NCBI GenBank assembly: GCA_900546885.1
Contig: UREN01000028.1
Span: 1 to 26,521, forward strand
Source of the DNA: an uncultured Oscillospiraceae bacterium
GTDB lineage: Bacteria; Bacillota; Clostridia; Oscillospirales; Ruminococcaceae
Direction: 5' to 3'
DNA length: 26,521 nucleotides
The position numbers were made by a program, and so were the translations under genes. Shown here piece by piece: positions 1-7,466 of the stretch; within the stretch, counting starts at the first letter, position 1; every line of letters starts with the position of its first letter. The notes under the pieces were generated by a model, which made no database searches, was not told the DNA's origin, and worked only from the letters and a program-made list of their open reading frames with translations.

Positions 1-63
1 TATGATTGTACAATAATTATACTAAAATGGTATAATTATATCCAACCCTTTGCGTTTTGCGAA

Positions 64-92
64 TTGCAAATGGACCATATATGGTGTATAAT
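64..92 (+). promoter_or_regulatory. nrdAB sigma-A-type promoter
   Basis: A -35 element TTGCAA (64-69) and a perfect -10 TATAAT (87-92) are separated by exactly 17 bp, which predicts a start near 99 and a leader of about 28 nt before nrdA. A second TATAAT at 31-36 has no -35 at good spacing. The promoter is read from sequence only. Confidence 0.7.
74..85. promoter_or_regulatory. Candidate NrdR box in the promoter spacer
   Basis: ACCATATATGGT is a perfect 12-bp palindrome lying between the -35 and -10 of the nrdAB promoter, and is followed by GT. It resembles the NrdR box (ACACTATATATAGTGT; 12 of 16 positions agree over 72-87). NrdR represses RNR genes in many bacteria and usually binds paired boxes. 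The only possible partner is the AT-rich palindrome TATAATTATA at 31-40, centred 44 bp upstream, which is a poor match. The position inside the promoter fits repression by blocking polymerase. Confidence 0.5.
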
Positions 93-126
93 TCCATTTG
101 CATTATAGAAGAGAGCAGGTGTGTGG

Positions 127-2643
127 ATGGAAGTGGTAAAGCGCAGCGGCGCAGGGCAGGCATACGACGCACGGAAGATTACCGGTGCTATGGAAAAGGC
201 TTTTGTAAGTGTGGGGCAGGCGTGCAGCCGCGAAGTGATGGATAAAATGCTGCAGGAGGTGGAACAAAATGTGCTGGCGAACGGCCCCTGTACGGTAGAG
301 GCAATTCAGGACGAGGTAGAGCAGGTTTTAATGGCAAATGGCTTTTATGCCGTGGCCAAAAGCTATATCCTGTACAGACAGAAACGGGCAGAACTGCGCG
401 CGGCGCGCACCGCGCTGACAGATGCGGTGGATGCGCCCGGGCTGGATGAGTGCCTGGCCGAAATACAGCAGGCGTTTGAGGGGCCGGAATATTCGCTTAC
501 CGTCCTTTCCGGCAAATTTTCCAGCTTTTTGAAAAGCGGCATGCCCCGGCAAGAGGCGCTGGGGGCGCTGGTGAAGGCCGCGGTGGAGCTTACCACACAG
601 CAGGCCCCGAAGTGGGAGTTTATTGCAGCGCGCCTTTTGAATTATAAATTTGAATTGGAGCTGCAGGCCGAGCTTGAGAAGCGCGGCATTCACACCTTTT
701 ATGAAAAACTGCGATATTTGACAGACGAAGGGCTGTACGGCGCCTATATTTTGGAGCGTTACTCCCGCGAAGAACTGGAACAGGCGGCCAGTTTCCTGCG
801 GCCGGAACGAAACGCCCTGTTCACCTATGCGGGGCTGGATTTGCAGCTGAAGCGCTATGTCATCCATACGCATCAGCGCGTGCCGCTGGAAACGCCGCAG
901 GAGATGTACCTGGGCATTGCCCTGCACCTTGCCATGGAGGAAAAACAGGATAGGCTGGGCTGGGTGCAGCGTTTTTACGACATGCTCAGCAAAATGGAAG
1001 TGACCATGGCCACGCCCACGCTATCCAACGCGCGCAAGCCGTATCATCAGCTCTCCAGCTGCTTTATTGACACTGTGCCGGACAGCCTGGAGGGCATTTA
1101 CCGCTCGCTTGATAATTTTGCACAGGTAAGCAAATTTGGCGGCGGCATGGGCCTGTACTTTGGCAAGGTGCGCGCCACGGGCAGCAGCATCCGCGGCTTT
1201 GAGGGGGCTGCTGGCGGCGTTATCCGCTGGATCAAGCTTGTGAACGACACTGCCGTGGCGGTGGACCAGCTTGGCATGCGCCAGGGGGCCGTAGCCGTTT
1301 ACCTGGACGCCTGGCACAAAGACCTGCCGGAATTTTTGCAGCTGCGCACCAACAACGGCGACGACCGCATGAAGGCGCACGACGTGTTCCCGGCGGTGTG
1401 CTACCCCGACCTGTTCTGGAGGCTGGCCACGCAGGATTTGAACCACGAATGGCACCTTCTTTGCCCGCACGAGGTGCTTAGCGTAAAGGGTTATGCGCTG
1501 GAAGATTATTATGGCGAAGAATGGGAAAAGCGGTATCTTGACTGTGTGAACGACCCGCGCATTTCAAAGCGCACCGTGACGGTAAAGGATATTGTGCGGC
1601 TTGTGCTGAAATCTGCCGTAGAGACGGGCACGCCGTTCACCTTTAACCGCGACACGGTAAACCGTGCGAACCCTAATGGGCACCAGGGCATCATTTACTG
1701 TTCAAACCTGTGCACCGAGATTGCACAGAATATGGCGCCCATTGAAAGCGTTTCCACCGAGGTTAAAACCGAAAACGGGGACACCGTGGTGGTGACCACC
1801 ACGCGGCCGGGCGAGCTTGTGGTGTGCAACCTTGCTTCGCTTTCCCTTGGCAATATCCCCGTAGAGGATGACGCCTATCTGCACAAACTGGTGGCCAGTG
1901 TGGTGCGTGCGCTGGATAACGTGATTGATTTGAACTTTTACCCGCTGCCCTATGCCAGGGTTACCAACCGCCGCTACCGCAGCATTGGCCTTGGGGTAAG
2001 CGGCTACCATCACATGCTGGCGAAACGCGGCATCAAGTGGGAAAGCGAAGAACATCTTGCCTTTGTAGACGATGTGTTTGAACGCATCAACCACGCAGCC
2101 ATTGCCGCCAGCACGGCGCTTGCCGCCGAAAAAGGCAGCTATGCTTTCTTTGAGGGCAGCGATTGGCAGACGGGCGCATACTTTGAAAAGCGCGGTTACA
2201 CCTCTGCCGCATGGAAAGAACTTTCCGCAGCGGTGGCACGCCAGGGCATGCGCAATGCATACCTGCTTGCGGTGGCGCCCACCTCCAGCACCAGCATCCT
2301 GGCGGGCACCACCGCCGGGCTGGACCCTGTGATGAAACGCTTTTTCCTGGAAGAGAAAAAGGGAAGCATGCTCCCCCGCGTTGCGCCCGAACTTTCCATG
2401 AAAACATACTGGTACTATAAAAACGCGCATCTGATTGACCAAAGCTGGAGCGTGCGCGCCTGCGGGGTGCGCCAGCGCCATATCGACCAGGCACAAAGTA
2501 TGAACCTGTATATCACCAACGATTTCACCATGCGGCAGGTGCTGGAATTATATCTGCTTGCCTGGCGCAGCGGCGTAAAGACCATCTATTATGTGCGCTC
2601 GAAATCGCTGGAAGTGGAAGAATGCGAAAGCTGCTCGTCCTGA
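127..2643 (+). CDS. nrdA: Ribonucleoside-diphosphate reductase, alpha (catalytic) subunit, class I
   Basis: This 838-aa large subunit reduces ribonucleotides to deoxyribonucleotides with NrdB. The N-terminal ~95 residues form an ATP-cone-like domain (starts MEVVKRSG), the usual dATP/ATP activity switch. The catalytic barrel has the expected residues: Cys312 in LSSCF, the NLCTE motif with Asn527, Cys529 (thiyl radical) and Glu531, and Cys567 in VVCNLASLSLGN. The C-terminal CESC provides the thiol pair re-reduced by thioredoxin or glutaredoxin. I chose ATG 127 over the in-frame GTG at 121 because the GAGCAGG ribosome site at 113-119 is well spaced only for ATG. nrdB follows after 22 nt, so the two are co-transcribed. 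Family identity is very secure; the class Ia assignment rests on the ATP-cone and the NrdB partner. Confidence 0.96.
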   Translation: MEVVKRSGAGQAYDARKITGAMEKAFVSVGQACSREVMDKMLQEVEQNVLANGPCTVEAIQDEVEQVLMANGFYAVAKSYILYRQKRAELRAARTALTDAVDAPGLDECLAEIQQAFEGPEYSLTVLSGKFSSFLKSGMPRQEALGALVKAAVELTTQQAPKWEFIAARLLNYKFELELQAELEKRGIHTFYEKLRYLTDEGLYGAYILERYSREELEQAASFLRPERNALFTYAGLDLQLKRYVIHTHQRVPLETPQEMYLGIALHLAMEEKQDRLGWVQRFYDMLSKMEVTMATPTLSNARKPYHQLSSCFIDTVPDSLEGIYRSLDNFAQVSKFGGGMGLYFGKVRATGSSIRGFEGAAGGVIRWIKLVNDTAVAVDQLGMRQGAVAVYLDAWHKDLPEFLQLRTNNGDDRMKAHDVFPAVCYPDLFWRLATQDLNHEWHLLCPHEVLSVKGYALEDYYGEEWEKRYLDCVNDPRISKRTVTVKDIVRLVLKSAVETGTPFTFNRDTVNRANPNGHQGIIYCSNLCTEIAQNMAPIESVSTEVKTENGDTVVVTTTRPGELVVCNLASLSLGNIPVEDDAYLHKLVASVVRALDNVIDLNFYPLPYARVTNRRYRSIGLGVSGYHHMLAKRGIKWESEEHLAFVDDVFERINHAAIAASTALAAEKGSYAFFEGSDWQTGAYFEKRGYTSAAWKELSAAVARQGMRNAYLLAVAPTSSTSILAGTTAGLDPVMKRFFLEEKKGSMLPRVAPELSMKTYWYYKNAHLIDQSWSVRACGVRQRHIDQAQSMNLYITNDFTMRQVLELYLLAWRSGVKTIYYVRSKSLEVEECESCSS

Positions 2644-2665
2644 GCGCGAAAGGAGAAAACATACC

Positions 2666-3709
2666 ATGGCAGAACTTGTAAAAAAGCCGCTGTTCAACCC
2701 TGGCGGCGATACCGAGGTGCGCCTGCGGCGCATGATTGGGGGCAACACCACCAATTTGAACGATTTCAACAACATGCGCTATACCTGGGTGAGCGGCTGG
2801 TATCGCCAGGCCATGAACAATTTCTGGATTCCGGAAGAAATCAACCTTTCGCAGGACGTAAAAGATTACCCGAACCTCCCGGCGCCCGAACGCACGGCTT
2901 ATGATAAAATTTTAAGTTTTCTTGTGTTTCTGGATTCCATCCAGACGGCCAACCTTCCGTGCATCGGCGAATACATTACGGCCAACGAGGTAAACCTTTG
3001 CCTGTCTATTCAGACGTTTCAGGAATGTGTGCACAGCCAGAGCTACAGCTATATGCTGGATACCATCTGCAGCCCCACTCAGCGCGATGACATTCTGTAT
3101 CAATGGAAAACAGACGAGCATCTGCTGCGCCGCAACACCTTTATTGGCGATTTGTACAATGAGTTCCAGAAGCAAAAGGATGCTTTCACGCTATTGAAGG
3201 TCATGATGGCGAACTATATTCTGGAGGGCGTATATTTTTATTCCGGCTTCATGTTTTTTTATAACCTGGCCCGAAACGGGAAGATGCCCGGCTCTGCCCA
3301 GGAAATCCGCTATATCAACCGGGACGAAAACACGCATCTATGGCTGTTCCGCAACATTATTCTGGAGCTTCAGAAAGAAAACCCCGAGCTTTTTACCCCG
3401 GAAAATATCGAGGTGCTGCGCGGCATGCTGGAAGAGGGCGTCCGGCAGGAGATTGCCTGGGGCCACTATGTCATTGGCGACGACATTCCCGGCCTGACAA
3501 AAGGCATGGTGACGGACTATATTAAGTATCTGGGCAACCTGCGCTGGGCAGGCCTTGGCTACGGCACGCTGTACGAGGGCTATGACAGCGAGCCGGAGAA
3601 TATGGCATGGGTAAGCCAGTATTCCAACGCCAACATGGTGAAAACAGATTTCTTTGAGGCCAAAAGCACGGCCTATGCCAAAAGCACGGCGCTGGTGGAC
3701 GATTTATAA
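2666..3709 (+). CDS. nrdB: Ribonucleoside-diphosphate reductase, beta (radical-generating) subunit, class I
   Basis: This 347-aa ferritin-like helical protein houses the metal site and stable radical that start catalysis in NrdA. All expected ligands are present: Asp90 (FLDSIQ), Glu120 and His123 (QECVHSQSY), Glu187 (LEGVYFY), and Glu221 with His224 (RDENTHL). Tyr127 sits seven residues after Glu120, exactly the spacing of the radical tyrosine Y122 in E. coli NrdB, so a tyrosyl-radical enzyme is expected; whether the metal is Fe or Mn cannot be read. The start at ATG 2666 has an AGGAG site at 2651-2655. The open frame extends back into nrdA, but that extension lacks a ribosome site. Confidence 0.95.
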   Translation: MAELVKKPLFNPGGDTEVRLRRMIGGNTTNLNDFNNMRYTWVSGWYRQAMNNFWIPEEINLSQDVKDYPNLPAPERTAYDKILSFLVFLDSIQTANLPCIGEYITANEVNLCLSIQTFQECVHSQSYSYMLDTICSPTQRDDILYQWKTDEHLLRRNTFIGDLYNEFQKQKDAFTLLKVMMANYILEGVYFYSGFMFFYNLARNGKMPGSAQEIRYINRDENTHLWLFRNIILELQKENPELFTPENIEVLRGMLEEGVRQEIAWGHYVIGDDIPGLTKGMVTDYIKYLGNLRWAGLGYGTLYEGYDSEPENMAWVSQYSNANMVKTDFFEAKSTAYAKSTALVDDL

Positions 3710-3738
3710 GCTGCTTTGCGGTGGAAAGTGCGCAAAGG

Positions 3739-3805
3739 CCTTCTGGGCGCAGCCTTCCGCCAGAAGGGCGGCCGGTTGTCTATTTTCTTGTTGACAACCG
3801 GCCGC
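3739..3805 (+). terminator. Tandem hairpins after nrdB (possible terminator)
   Basis: Two adjacent stems occur. The first pairs CCTTCTGG (3739-3746) with CCAGAAGG (3760-3767). The second is a perfect 13-bp stem, GCGGCCGGTTGTC (3768-3780) with its complement at 3793-3805. Neither is followed by a clean T tract (ATGTTCTG follows), so termination would be weak or factor-assisted. The right arm of the second stem overlaps the tRNA-Asn -35 element. Confidence 0.45.
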
Positions 3806-3819
3806 ATGTTCTGTATAAT
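3791..3819 (+). promoter_or_regulatory. Consensus promoter of tRNA-Asn
   Basis: A perfect -35 TTGACA (3791-3796) and a perfect -10 TATAAT (3814-3819) are separated by 17 bp, giving a predicted start near 3826, 23 nt before the mature tRNA. Four bases of the -35 (GACA) form the outer part of the hairpin arm at 3793-3805. Confidence 0.8.
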
Positions 3820-3848
3820 ATTTTTTGTTCGCACGGCGAATGCGATAT

Positions 3849-3924
3849 TCCTCCTTAGCTCAGTCGGTAGAGCATGCGGCTGTTAACCGCAGGGTCGTCT
3901 GTTCGAGCCAGACAGGGGGAGCCA
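3849..3924 (+). tRNA. tRNA-Asn (GUU)
   Basis: This 76-nt cloverleaf has acceptor arms TCCTCCT/AGGGGGA, discriminator G and an encoded CCA. The D arm reads GCTCAGTCGGTAGAGC, the anticodon loop TGTTAAC gives anticodon GTT, and the T arm is GTCTG-TTCGAGC-CAGAC. It is a single-gene unit between its own promoter and a terminator. Confidence 0.96.
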
Positions 3925-3929
3925 AAAAA

Positions 3930-3955
3930 GAGCACCGGTATCCGGTGCTCTTTTT
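3930..3955. terminator. Intrinsic terminator shared by tRNA-Asn and the convergent methyltransferase
   Basis: The stem GAGCACCGG/CCGGTGCTC (3930-3938 and 3942-3950) has a 3-nt loop. TTTTT follows on the + strand and AAAAAA precedes it, giving a U tract on the opposite strand as well. It lies between tRNA-Asn (+) and the methyltransferase stop (-). Confidence 0.85.
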
Positions 3956-3986
3956 CTTTGCTTTTGGCTGCGGGCCGCAGCCCGCT

Positions 3987-4718
3987 TTACCGCCTGCGCG
4001 CTTTTACCAGCAGCATCATGGGGCGGCGCAGCTCATCGCGCATGCCGGGCAGATCCAGCATCGTTTCGGGCGGCGCGGGCTCTCGCACGCTGCACACCTC
4101 AAACCCGTTTTCCCACAGAGCCTGCAGGTAAGTGGTGAGGGTGCGGTGATATTTCGTCACGGTTTCCCCAAGGAATGTGGCGGTGCGCGGCCCCTCTTCA
4201 TAATAGTGGTCTACGGGAAAATGCAGGATGCTGCCATCTGTGTCATACACCCATTCCTGCGAGCCCTCTGCCGTGAACACGGGGTGCTCGGTGCTGAACA
4301 CAAACCAGCCGCCCGGGCACAGCCAGTGGGAAATGTTCTGCACCAGGCCGGGCCAGTCCTGCACATAATGAAAGGCCAGAGAAGACAGCACAATGTCAAA
4401 ACTGGCGTTTGGAAAGCGGGCGTCTTCCATGGCGCAGCGCTGGTATGTGATGGCGCGCGGGCCGCGCTTTTGCTGTGCCACGGCCAGCATTTTTTCCGAA
4501 ATATCCACCCCAAGCACACTGGCGGCACCATGGTCTGCCGCATACATGCAGTGCCAGCCATATCCGCAGCCAAGGTCCAGCACGCGGCGGCCCTCAAACT
4601 GCGGCAGCATGGGCTGCAGCGTGGGCCATTCGCCCGCGCCCGCAAGGCCAAGCTGCGAGCGGGCCATCTGGCTGTACTTTTCAAAAAAGACGGGGTTATC
4701 GTAAGCGTTTTCCTTCAT
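3987..4718 (-). CDS. Class I SAM-dependent methyltransferase (methyltransferase-11 type)
   Basis: This 243-aa protein has a single Rossmann-like SAM domain. Motif I is VLDLGCGYGWH, followed by GVDISEKML, where the acidic residue binds the SAM ribose. Motif II is FDIVLSSLAFHYV, with WLCPGGWFVFS further on. The substrate cannot be told: UbiE/BioC-like small-molecule methylases share this layout, and no pathway partner is adjacent. The start is the ATG at 4718 (MKENAYDN), with AAAGGA 9-10 nt upstream. A longer reading from TTG 4751 has no ribosome site. The gene is monocistronic, bounded by the tRNA-Ile terminator upstream and the shared terminator downstream. Confidence 0.85.
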   Translation of the reverse strand: MKENAYDNPVFFEKYSQMARSQLGLAGAGEWPTLQPMLPQFEGRRVLDLGCGYGWHCMYAADHGAASVLGVDISEKMLAVAQQKRGPRAITYQRCAMEDARFPNASFDIVLSSLAFHYVQDWPGLVQNISHWLCPGGWFVFSTEHPVFTAEGSQEWVYDTDGSILHFPVDHYYEEGPRTATFLGETVTKYHRTLTTYLQALWENGFEVCSVREPAPPETMLDLPGMRDELRRPMMLLVKARRR

Positions 4719-4802
4719 GCTTTGCATCCTTTCCGCATCTGTTGCCGCCAATTACTCTGCATTTTTTAGTGTTTTTGTTTTTTAGATGATGACAAAAACA
4801 AG

Positions 4803-4845
4803 AAAAAACCGCACTGTTAAGCCGTTTTTGGCCTGGCAATGCAGT
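4803..4845 (-). terminator. Intrinsic terminator of tRNA-Ile(UAU)
   Basis: On the minus strand, ACTGCATTGCCAGGCC pairs with GGCTTAACAGTGCGGT, with two mismatches and a few G-U pairs. The loop is AAAAAC and TTTTTTC follows. It starts 8 nt after the tRNA CCA end. Confidence 0.7.
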
Positions 4846-4853
4846 TTTCTCGA

Positions 4854-4930
4854 TGGTAGGGCCTCCGGGACTTGAACCCGGGACCAACGGCTTATAAGGC
4901 CGCTGCTCTAACCGACTGAGCTAAGGCCCC
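4854..4930 (-). tRNA. tRNA-Ile (UAU anticodon)
   Basis: This 77-nt cloverleaf on the minus strand has acceptor arms GGGGCCT/AGGCCCT with a G-U first pair, discriminator A and an encoded CCA. The anticodon stem GCGGC/GCCGT encloses loop CTTATAA, so the anticodon is TAT (UAU), reading the Ile codon AUA. The T arm is CCGGG-TTCAAGT-CCCGG. Most bacteria read AUA with a CAU tRNA modified to lysidine by TilS, so an encoded UAU is unusual. The rRNA operon carries the ordinary tRNA-Ile(GAU). Confidence 0.92.
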
Positions 4931-4969
4931 AAAACATTCCGCTGCCCTGCACGGCAAGCGGCACTTTCT

Positions 4970-4998
4970 ATTATACTCAAATTTTCAGCGTTTGAAAA
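4970..4998 (-). promoter_or_regulatory. Promoter of tRNA-Ile(UAU)
   Basis: On the minus strand, a perfect -10 TATAAT (4970-4975) lies 17 bp from a weak -35 TTTTCA (4993-4998). The predicted leader down to 4931 can form a stem of CCGC and TGCC with GGCA and GCGG, with one bulged T. Confidence 0.55.
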
Positions 4999-5067
4999 GC
5001 CCTGTGTGAAAAAAGCTGCGGGCGGGGCAGGCGGGGCCGCGTTTTCCGGCGCCTTGGAAAAAGAGCT

Positions 5068-5113
5068 TGCAGCGGCCCGCCTTTATGCGGGCACGCCATG
5101 ACGGGCCGCTGCA
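5068..5113. repeat. Nested inverted repeats upstream of the ROK promoter
   Basis: TGCAGCGGCCCG (5068-5079) and its exact complement (5102-5113) form a 12-bp inverted repeat with a 22-nt spacer. Inside, CCCGC (5076-5080) can instead pair with GCGGG (5087-5091), so the two stems compete. No T tract follows and no gene ends here. It lies 17 bp upstream of the ROK -35. The function is unknown; the rest of 4999-5130 shows no gene. Confidence 0.6.
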
Positions 5114-5130
5114 TCTGCACGCTACCAGCC

Positions 5131-5159
5131 TTGACAGGGCGTGGACAGGCAGATATACT
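5131..5159 (+). promoter_or_regulatory. Promoter of the ROK-MFS operon
   Basis: A perfect -35 TTGACA (5131-5136) and a -10 TATACT (5154-5159) are separated by 17 bp. The predicted start is near 5166, just before the palindrome at 5169-5189. Confidence 0.75.
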
Positions 5160-5168
5160 GATACCTGA

Positions 5169-5189
5169 TTATTAAAACAACTTTAATAA
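5169..5189. promoter_or_regulatory. Palindromic operator, probably of the ROK repressor
   Basis: TTATTAAA (5169-5176) and TTTAATAA (5182-5189) form a perfect 8-bp inverted repeat around a 5-nt spacer. It starts at about +4 of the predicted transcript. ROK repressors of the NagC/XylR group bind AT-rich dyads ending in TTA/TAA, so autoregulation by the next gene is likely. The binding itself is inferred. Confidence 0.6.
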
Positions 5190-5211
5190 GTGGTAAAAAG
5201 GGGGAACCGCC

Positions 5212-6210
5212 ATGCAGGCAGGTAAGCAGCCGCGCACGGGCGCGGCCGTGCGCGTGCTGCGCGCCCTGAAAGGTATGGGCCGTGCCACCAAGCAGCAGCT
5301 TGCGCAGGCCACAGGCCTCAGTGTGATGGCTGTGGGCACCGCGGTGGATCAGCTGCTGGCAAAAGGGCGCATTTTGTGCCGGGGGCGGGCCGTCGGCACC
5401 GGCGGGCGCCCGGCCGCGGAATATGGTTACCATGCGGGGTATGCGCATGCGCTGATTCTGTGCGCATGGGAGCAGCATGGCCGCGACAGCCTGCACCTGC
5501 GCACGGTGGACCTGATGGGGAACTGTGTGCACAGCGCCACACACCCGCTGGAACATGTGCAGCTGGGCGCCTTTGTGCCGGAGATTGAGGCAGTGCTGGA
5601 ACAGGACAAAGCCGTGGCGGCCCTGGGCTTTGGCCTGCCGGGCACACAGCGGCTGGGGCGCTTAGTGACAAGCGACTATGCGGGCCTGCTGGGCACAGAG
5701 TTTGCCGCATATTACAGGCAGCGCTTTTCCATGCCGGTGGTGCTGGAAAACGATGTCAATGCAGCCGCGCTGGGCTATTGCTCCCTGCGGGGGAAGCCGG
5801 ACGCCACGGTGTGTTACCTGTATTTTCCGCGCCATTATGGCCCGGGGGCCGGCCTTGTGCTGGCGGGCCGGCGCTTTTGCGGCGCGCGCGGCCTTGCCGG
5901 GGAGATTGGCCGCCTTTTGCCCGGCACAGATTGGCGGGCGTTTTCCTGGGATGCCTTTTTGCCCGCCTGCCGCGCTGTGGCGGCATGCGCCGGGGCGGCT
6001 GCCGCTTTTTGGGACCCGGAGGAAATTGTGCTGTGCGGGGAAGCGTTGGGCCCCGCACACCTGGAACAGGTGCGCCGCCAATGCGCGAAAATGCTGGCGG
6101 GCCCGCCGCCCAGGTTCACACTGGCGGAAAATTTTCTGGAAGATTACACAGCCGGCGTGGCCAGCCAGACGCTGGAGGCGCTGGAATGTGCGCTGGAAAC
6201 AGAGCTTTGA
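5212..6210 (+). CDS. ROK-family transcriptional regulator (sugar-responsive repressor)
   Basis: This 332-aa protein has an N-terminal winged helix (about residues 12-62; ATKQQLAQATGLSVMAVGTAVDQL). A ROK sugar-binding/kinase-like fold follows, with ENDVNAA (179-185), GPGAGL (210-215) and GARGLAGEIG (224-233). The N-terminal domain marks it as a NagC/XylR-type regulator, not a sugar kinase. The zinc motif CxCGxxGC expected after GEIG is absent, and GRLLPGTDW follows instead. The start is ATG 5212 after AAGGGGG. The MFS gene begins 14 nt after its stop, so the transporter is probably both partner and target. The inducing sugar cannot be predicted. Confidence 0.85.
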   Translation: MQAGKQPRTGAAVRVLRALKGMGRATKQQLAQATGLSVMAVGTAVDQLLAKGRILCRGRAVGTGGRPAAEYGYHAGYAHALILCAWEQHGRDSLHLRTVDLMGNCVHSATHPLEHVQLGAFVPEIEAVLEQDKAVAALGFGLPGTQRLGRLVTSDYAGLLGTEFAAYYRQRFSMPVVLENDVNAAALGYCSLRGKPDATVCYLYFPRHYGPGAGLVLAGRRFCGARGLAGEIGRLLPGTDWRAFSWDAFLPACRAVAACAGAAAAFWDPEEIVLCGEALGPAHLEQVRRQCAKMLAGPPPRFTLAENFLEDYTAGVASQTLEALECALETEL

Positions 6211-6224
6211 GGGGGAGCATTCAA

Positions 6225-7409
6225 ATGGCAACACTTTTTTTGGCAATGATATACAGTGCCTTCGTCAGCCTTGGCCTGCCAGATTCCATGCTGGGTGCGG
6301 CCTGGCCCGAGATGGTGGCAGGCTTTGCCGTGCCGGTGGAAAGCGCGGGCACTGCGGCCATGGTTACCAGCTTGTGCACAGTCATCTCCAGCCTGTTTAC
6401 AAACCGGCTGGTGGCAAGGTTTGGCACAGGCCGCACCGCACTGTTCAGCGTGATGCTGACGGCCGCCGCCCTTACGGGCATTGCCCTTGCGCCCTCGTTT
6501 TTATGGCTGTGTGTGCTGGCCGTGCCCCTGGGCCTTGGCGCAGGCGCAGTGGACGCCGCGCTGAACAATTTTGTGGCCCTGCACTATGCGGCGCGCCACA
6601 TGAGCTGGCTGCACTGCTGCTGGGGCCTTGGCGCCACGCTGGGGCCGGTGATTCTATCGGTGTTTCTGGGCGGGCACAATGGTTGGCGCTTTGGCTATGG
6701 CGCCGTGGCTGCGCTGCAGTGGTGTCTGGTGCTGGCGCTGGCTGCTACGCTTCGGCTGTGGGGCCGCTACGAGCCGCGGCAGCCCGGCGAGCCCGGGCAA
6801 GCCCGGGCGGGCACACAGCTTTCGCTTATCTCCACCGCCCGTCAAACCGGCGTATGGGCGGCCATGCTCAGCTATTTCTGCTATTGCGCGGTGGAAAATA
6901 CAACCCTTTTGTGGGGCGCCAGCTATTTTGTCTCTGCGCGCGGCTTTTCCACCGTGGCGGCGGCACAGGCGGCCTCTGTGTTTGTGCTGGGCATCACGGT
7001 CGGGCGCTTTTTATGCGGCTTTGCCTCTGCCCGCTTGTCCTCTTCGGCGCTTATTTTGGGCGGCGGTGCGCTGGCAGCGCTGGGGGCTGCAGGCATGGCC
7101 CTGCTGCCCGCAAGCCTGGGCCCGGCGGCGCTTTGCGTGGTGGGGCTGGGGTTTGCGCCCGCCTACCCCTGCATGATGCACGAGACGCCGCGCCGTTTTG
7201 GCGCAACGCGTTCGCAGGGCGTCATCAGCCTGCAGATGGCGGCAGCCTATGTGGGCAATGTATGCATGCCGCCGCTGTTCGGCCTGGTGGCGGCGCAGGT
7301 GGGCATGTGGCTGCTGCCGGTGTTTTTGCTGTGCGGTGTTGCGGGTTACGCCGCCTGCACGGCGTATTTGGCCCGCTGGGTGCGCACCCGCCCAGAGGCG
7401 CCACAGTGA
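6225..7409 (+). CDS. MFS transporter, probable sugar permease
   Basis: This 394-aa protein has about 12 hydrophobic helices in two halves. The loop between helices 2 and 3 carries NRLVARFGTGR, the usual G-x-x-x-D/G-R/K-x-G-R/K position. The stretch AGAVDAALNNFVALHYAARHMSWLHCCWGLGATLGP is typical of small sugar or drug MFS permeases. A central loop (about residues 184-196) is Pro/Gly/Arg-rich and encoded by near-repeats of GCCCGGG. The start is ATG 6225 with GGGGGAG at 6210-6216; the frame stays open upstream inside the ROK gene but has no ribosome site there. Co-transcription with a ROK repressor suggests a carbohydrate substrate. Direction and substrate are not readable. Confidence 0.85.
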   Translation: MATLFLAMIYSAFVSLGLPDSMLGAAWPEMVAGFAVPVESAGTAAMVTSLCTVISSLFTNRLVARFGTGRTALFSVMLTAAALTGIALAPSFLWLCVLAVPLGLGAGAVDAALNNFVALHYAARHMSWLHCCWGLGATLGPVILSVFLGGHNGWRFGYGAVAALQWCLVLALAATLRLWGRYEPRQPGEPGQARAGTQLSLISTARQTGVWAAMLSYFCYCAVENTTLLWGASYFVSARGFSTVAAAQAASVFVLGITVGRFLCGFASARLSSSALILGGGALAALGAAGMALLPASLGPAALCVVGLGFAPAYPCMMHETPRRFGATRSQGVISLQMAAAYVGNVCMPPLFGLVAAQVGMWLLPVFLLCGVAGYAACTAYLARWVRTRPEAPQ

Positions 7410-7466
7410 CGGCCGCAGTGGAAACCGGACAACGCGCCTTTGGGCGTGTTGTTTTAGGAAAGCAGA

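Noticed and set aside
3825..4769. 314-codon plus-strand frame covering tRNA-Asn and the methyltransferase
   Set aside because: It contains a tRNA and is antisense to a gene with clear SAM motifs.
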